Assembly (NCBI GenBank): GCA_021787255.1
Contig: JAJYMD010000064.1
Coordinates: 1-6,804, forward strand
DNA length: 6,804 bases
Direction of reading: 5' to 3'
Origin: Actinomycetes bacterium
Lineage (GTDB): Bacteria > Actinomycetota > Acidimicrobiia > Acidimicrobiales > RAAP-2
Shown: in pieces, positions 6,416 through 6,804 of the stretch
Position numbering within the stretch: position 1 is the first letter of the stretch
Layout of the letters: each line of letters starts with the position of its first letter
Notes under the pieces: model-generated
Told to the model about the DNA's origin: nothing
Databases searched by the model: none
The model's input: only the letters and a program-made list of their open reading frames with translations
Made by a program: the position numbers and the translations under genes

Positions 6416-6610
6416 TCAGATGCCGAGCATGCGCTTCACGCGCCGCTCGTCGCCGGCGGCGAAGTCGGTCTCGCGCGCCAGCCGCCGGGTGCGGACGCTG
6501 CTCTTCTTCTCGAGGAGGTGCGAGCGGTTCTGCTGACGGCGGCGCAGGCGCCCGGAGCCCGTGATCTTGACGCGCTTGGCCGCACCTCGGTCCGTCTTCA
6601 TCTTCGGCAT
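6416..6610 (-). CDS. rpmI: 50S ribosomal protein bL35
   Basis: bL35 is a small, very basic protein of the large ribosomal subunit. The 64 residues have the family length and begin with the signature MPKMKTDRGAAKRVKITGSG. RRRQQNRSHLLEKKSSVRTRRL and a C-terminal VKRMLGI follow, both typical. The ATG lies 19 nt after the infC stop. An AGGAG at 6624-6620, nine bases upstream, serves as ribosome-binding site. The infC-rpmI-rplT order is almost universal in bacteria and supports the call. Confidence 0.98.
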   Translation of the reverse strand: MPKMKTDRGAAKRVKITGSGRLRRRQQNRSHLLEKKSSVRTRRLARETDFAAGDERRVKRMLGI

Positions 6611-6629
6611 CGTGCGGCGCTCCTGCTCC

Positions 6630-6804
6630 TCATGGTCGCTCCTCGTGGCTCGTGCCGTGGCTGGTGTGGTGGTTCGTGCCGTGGTCGTGGGTCGCGTCGT
6701 GGTCGTGGTTCGCGTCGTGGTCGTGGTTCGCGTCGTGGTCCTGGTTCCTCTGCCGGGCGGCCGCCGACTGCCTGGCCCGCTTGTCGGGCGCGAGCACCAT
6801 CACC
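6630..6804 (-). CDS. infC: Translation initiation factor IF3, C-terminal end with His/Asp-rich extension (5' part outside the window)
   Basis: IF3 binds the 30S subunit, discriminates against wrong start codons and initiator tRNAs, and keeps the subunits apart. Only the last 57 residues are in the window. They open with VMVLAPDK, matching the conserved end of the IF3 C-terminal domain (MVLAPKK in E. coli, where the protein stops a few residues later). Here about 50 more residues follow: a basic linker (RARQSAAARQRN), then four repeats of a six-residue unit (HDHDAN type), then HHTSHGTSHEERP and the TGA stop. Eleven His and seven Asp fall in the last 36 or so residues. The frame is supported by VMVLAP, by the regular codon repeat and by the stop just upstream of rpmI. 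The core is certain; the role of the tail is unknown, and metal binding is only a possibility. Confidence 0.9.
   Translation of the reverse strand, partial: VMVLAPDKRARQSAAARQRNQDHDANHDHDANHDHDATHDHGTNHHTSHGTSHEERP
6672..6743 (-). repeat. infC: 18-bp tandem repeat, four units, inside the 3' end of infC
   Basis: In coding direction the units are at 6743-6726, 6725-6708, 6707-6690 and 6689-6672, encoding QDHDAN, HDHDAN, HDHDAT and HDHGTN. Units 1, 2 and 3 differ from one another by only one or two bases, and unit 4 is more diverged. Eighteen bp keeps the reading frame, so gain or loss of units would lengthen or shorten the IF3 tail without disrupting it. Confidence 0.9.

Noticed and set aside
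6672..6743. The infC repeat units as a CRISPR-like array
   Set aside because: The 18-bp units are directly adjacent with no spacers, and they encode an in-frame peptide repeat.

Overview
The window is a very GC-rich piece of chromosome in which every supported gene lies on the minus strand. Transcription therefore runs from position 6804 towards 1. In that order the genes are: the 3' end of infC (IF3), rpmI (bL35), rplT (bL20), a TrmH/SpoU-family rRNA 2'-O-methyltransferase, pheS, pheT, argC and the 5' part of argJ. The order infC-rpmI-rplT-trmH-pheS-pheT-argC-argJ is typical of Actinomycetota. The GC content, GTG starts and an apparently leaderless arg promoter agree with this. Some details, including the B5 region of PheT and the cysteine cluster of PheS, make me lean to a deep-branching actinobacterial class such as Acidimicrobiia. 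That placement is only a guess.

Region 1 (about 6804 to 1653) is a translation operon. It encodes an initiation factor, two 50S proteins, a probable rRNA methylase and both subunits of phenylalanyl-tRNA synthetase. Gaps are 38 nt or less, and trmH and pheS overlap by ATGA, so co-transcription and translational coupling are likely. No promoter is visible inside it; the main one should lie upstream of infC, outside the window.

Region 2 (1555 to 1652) is the only sizeable intergenic stretch, 98 nt. It holds a pentanucleotide tandem array (TGTGC in the sense direction), a near-ideal ARG-box palindrome and a TANNNT -10 element. The -10 is placed so that transcription would begin on the GTG start of argC. 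No convincing terminator follows pheT.

Region 3 (1554 to 1) is the start of an arginine biosynthesis operon. argC and argJ overlap by GTGA, and argJ runs off the window.

Most of the window is conserved housekeeping sequence and I found no new multi-gene system. The items most worth a second look are: a His/Asp-rich C-terminal tail on IF3 built from an 18-bp tandem repeat; the pentanucleotide array abutting the arg operator; the leaderless ArgR-type promoter; and a TrmH-family gene whose conserved N-terminus appears to extend past its first conventional start codon, to a CTG overlapping the rplT stop.
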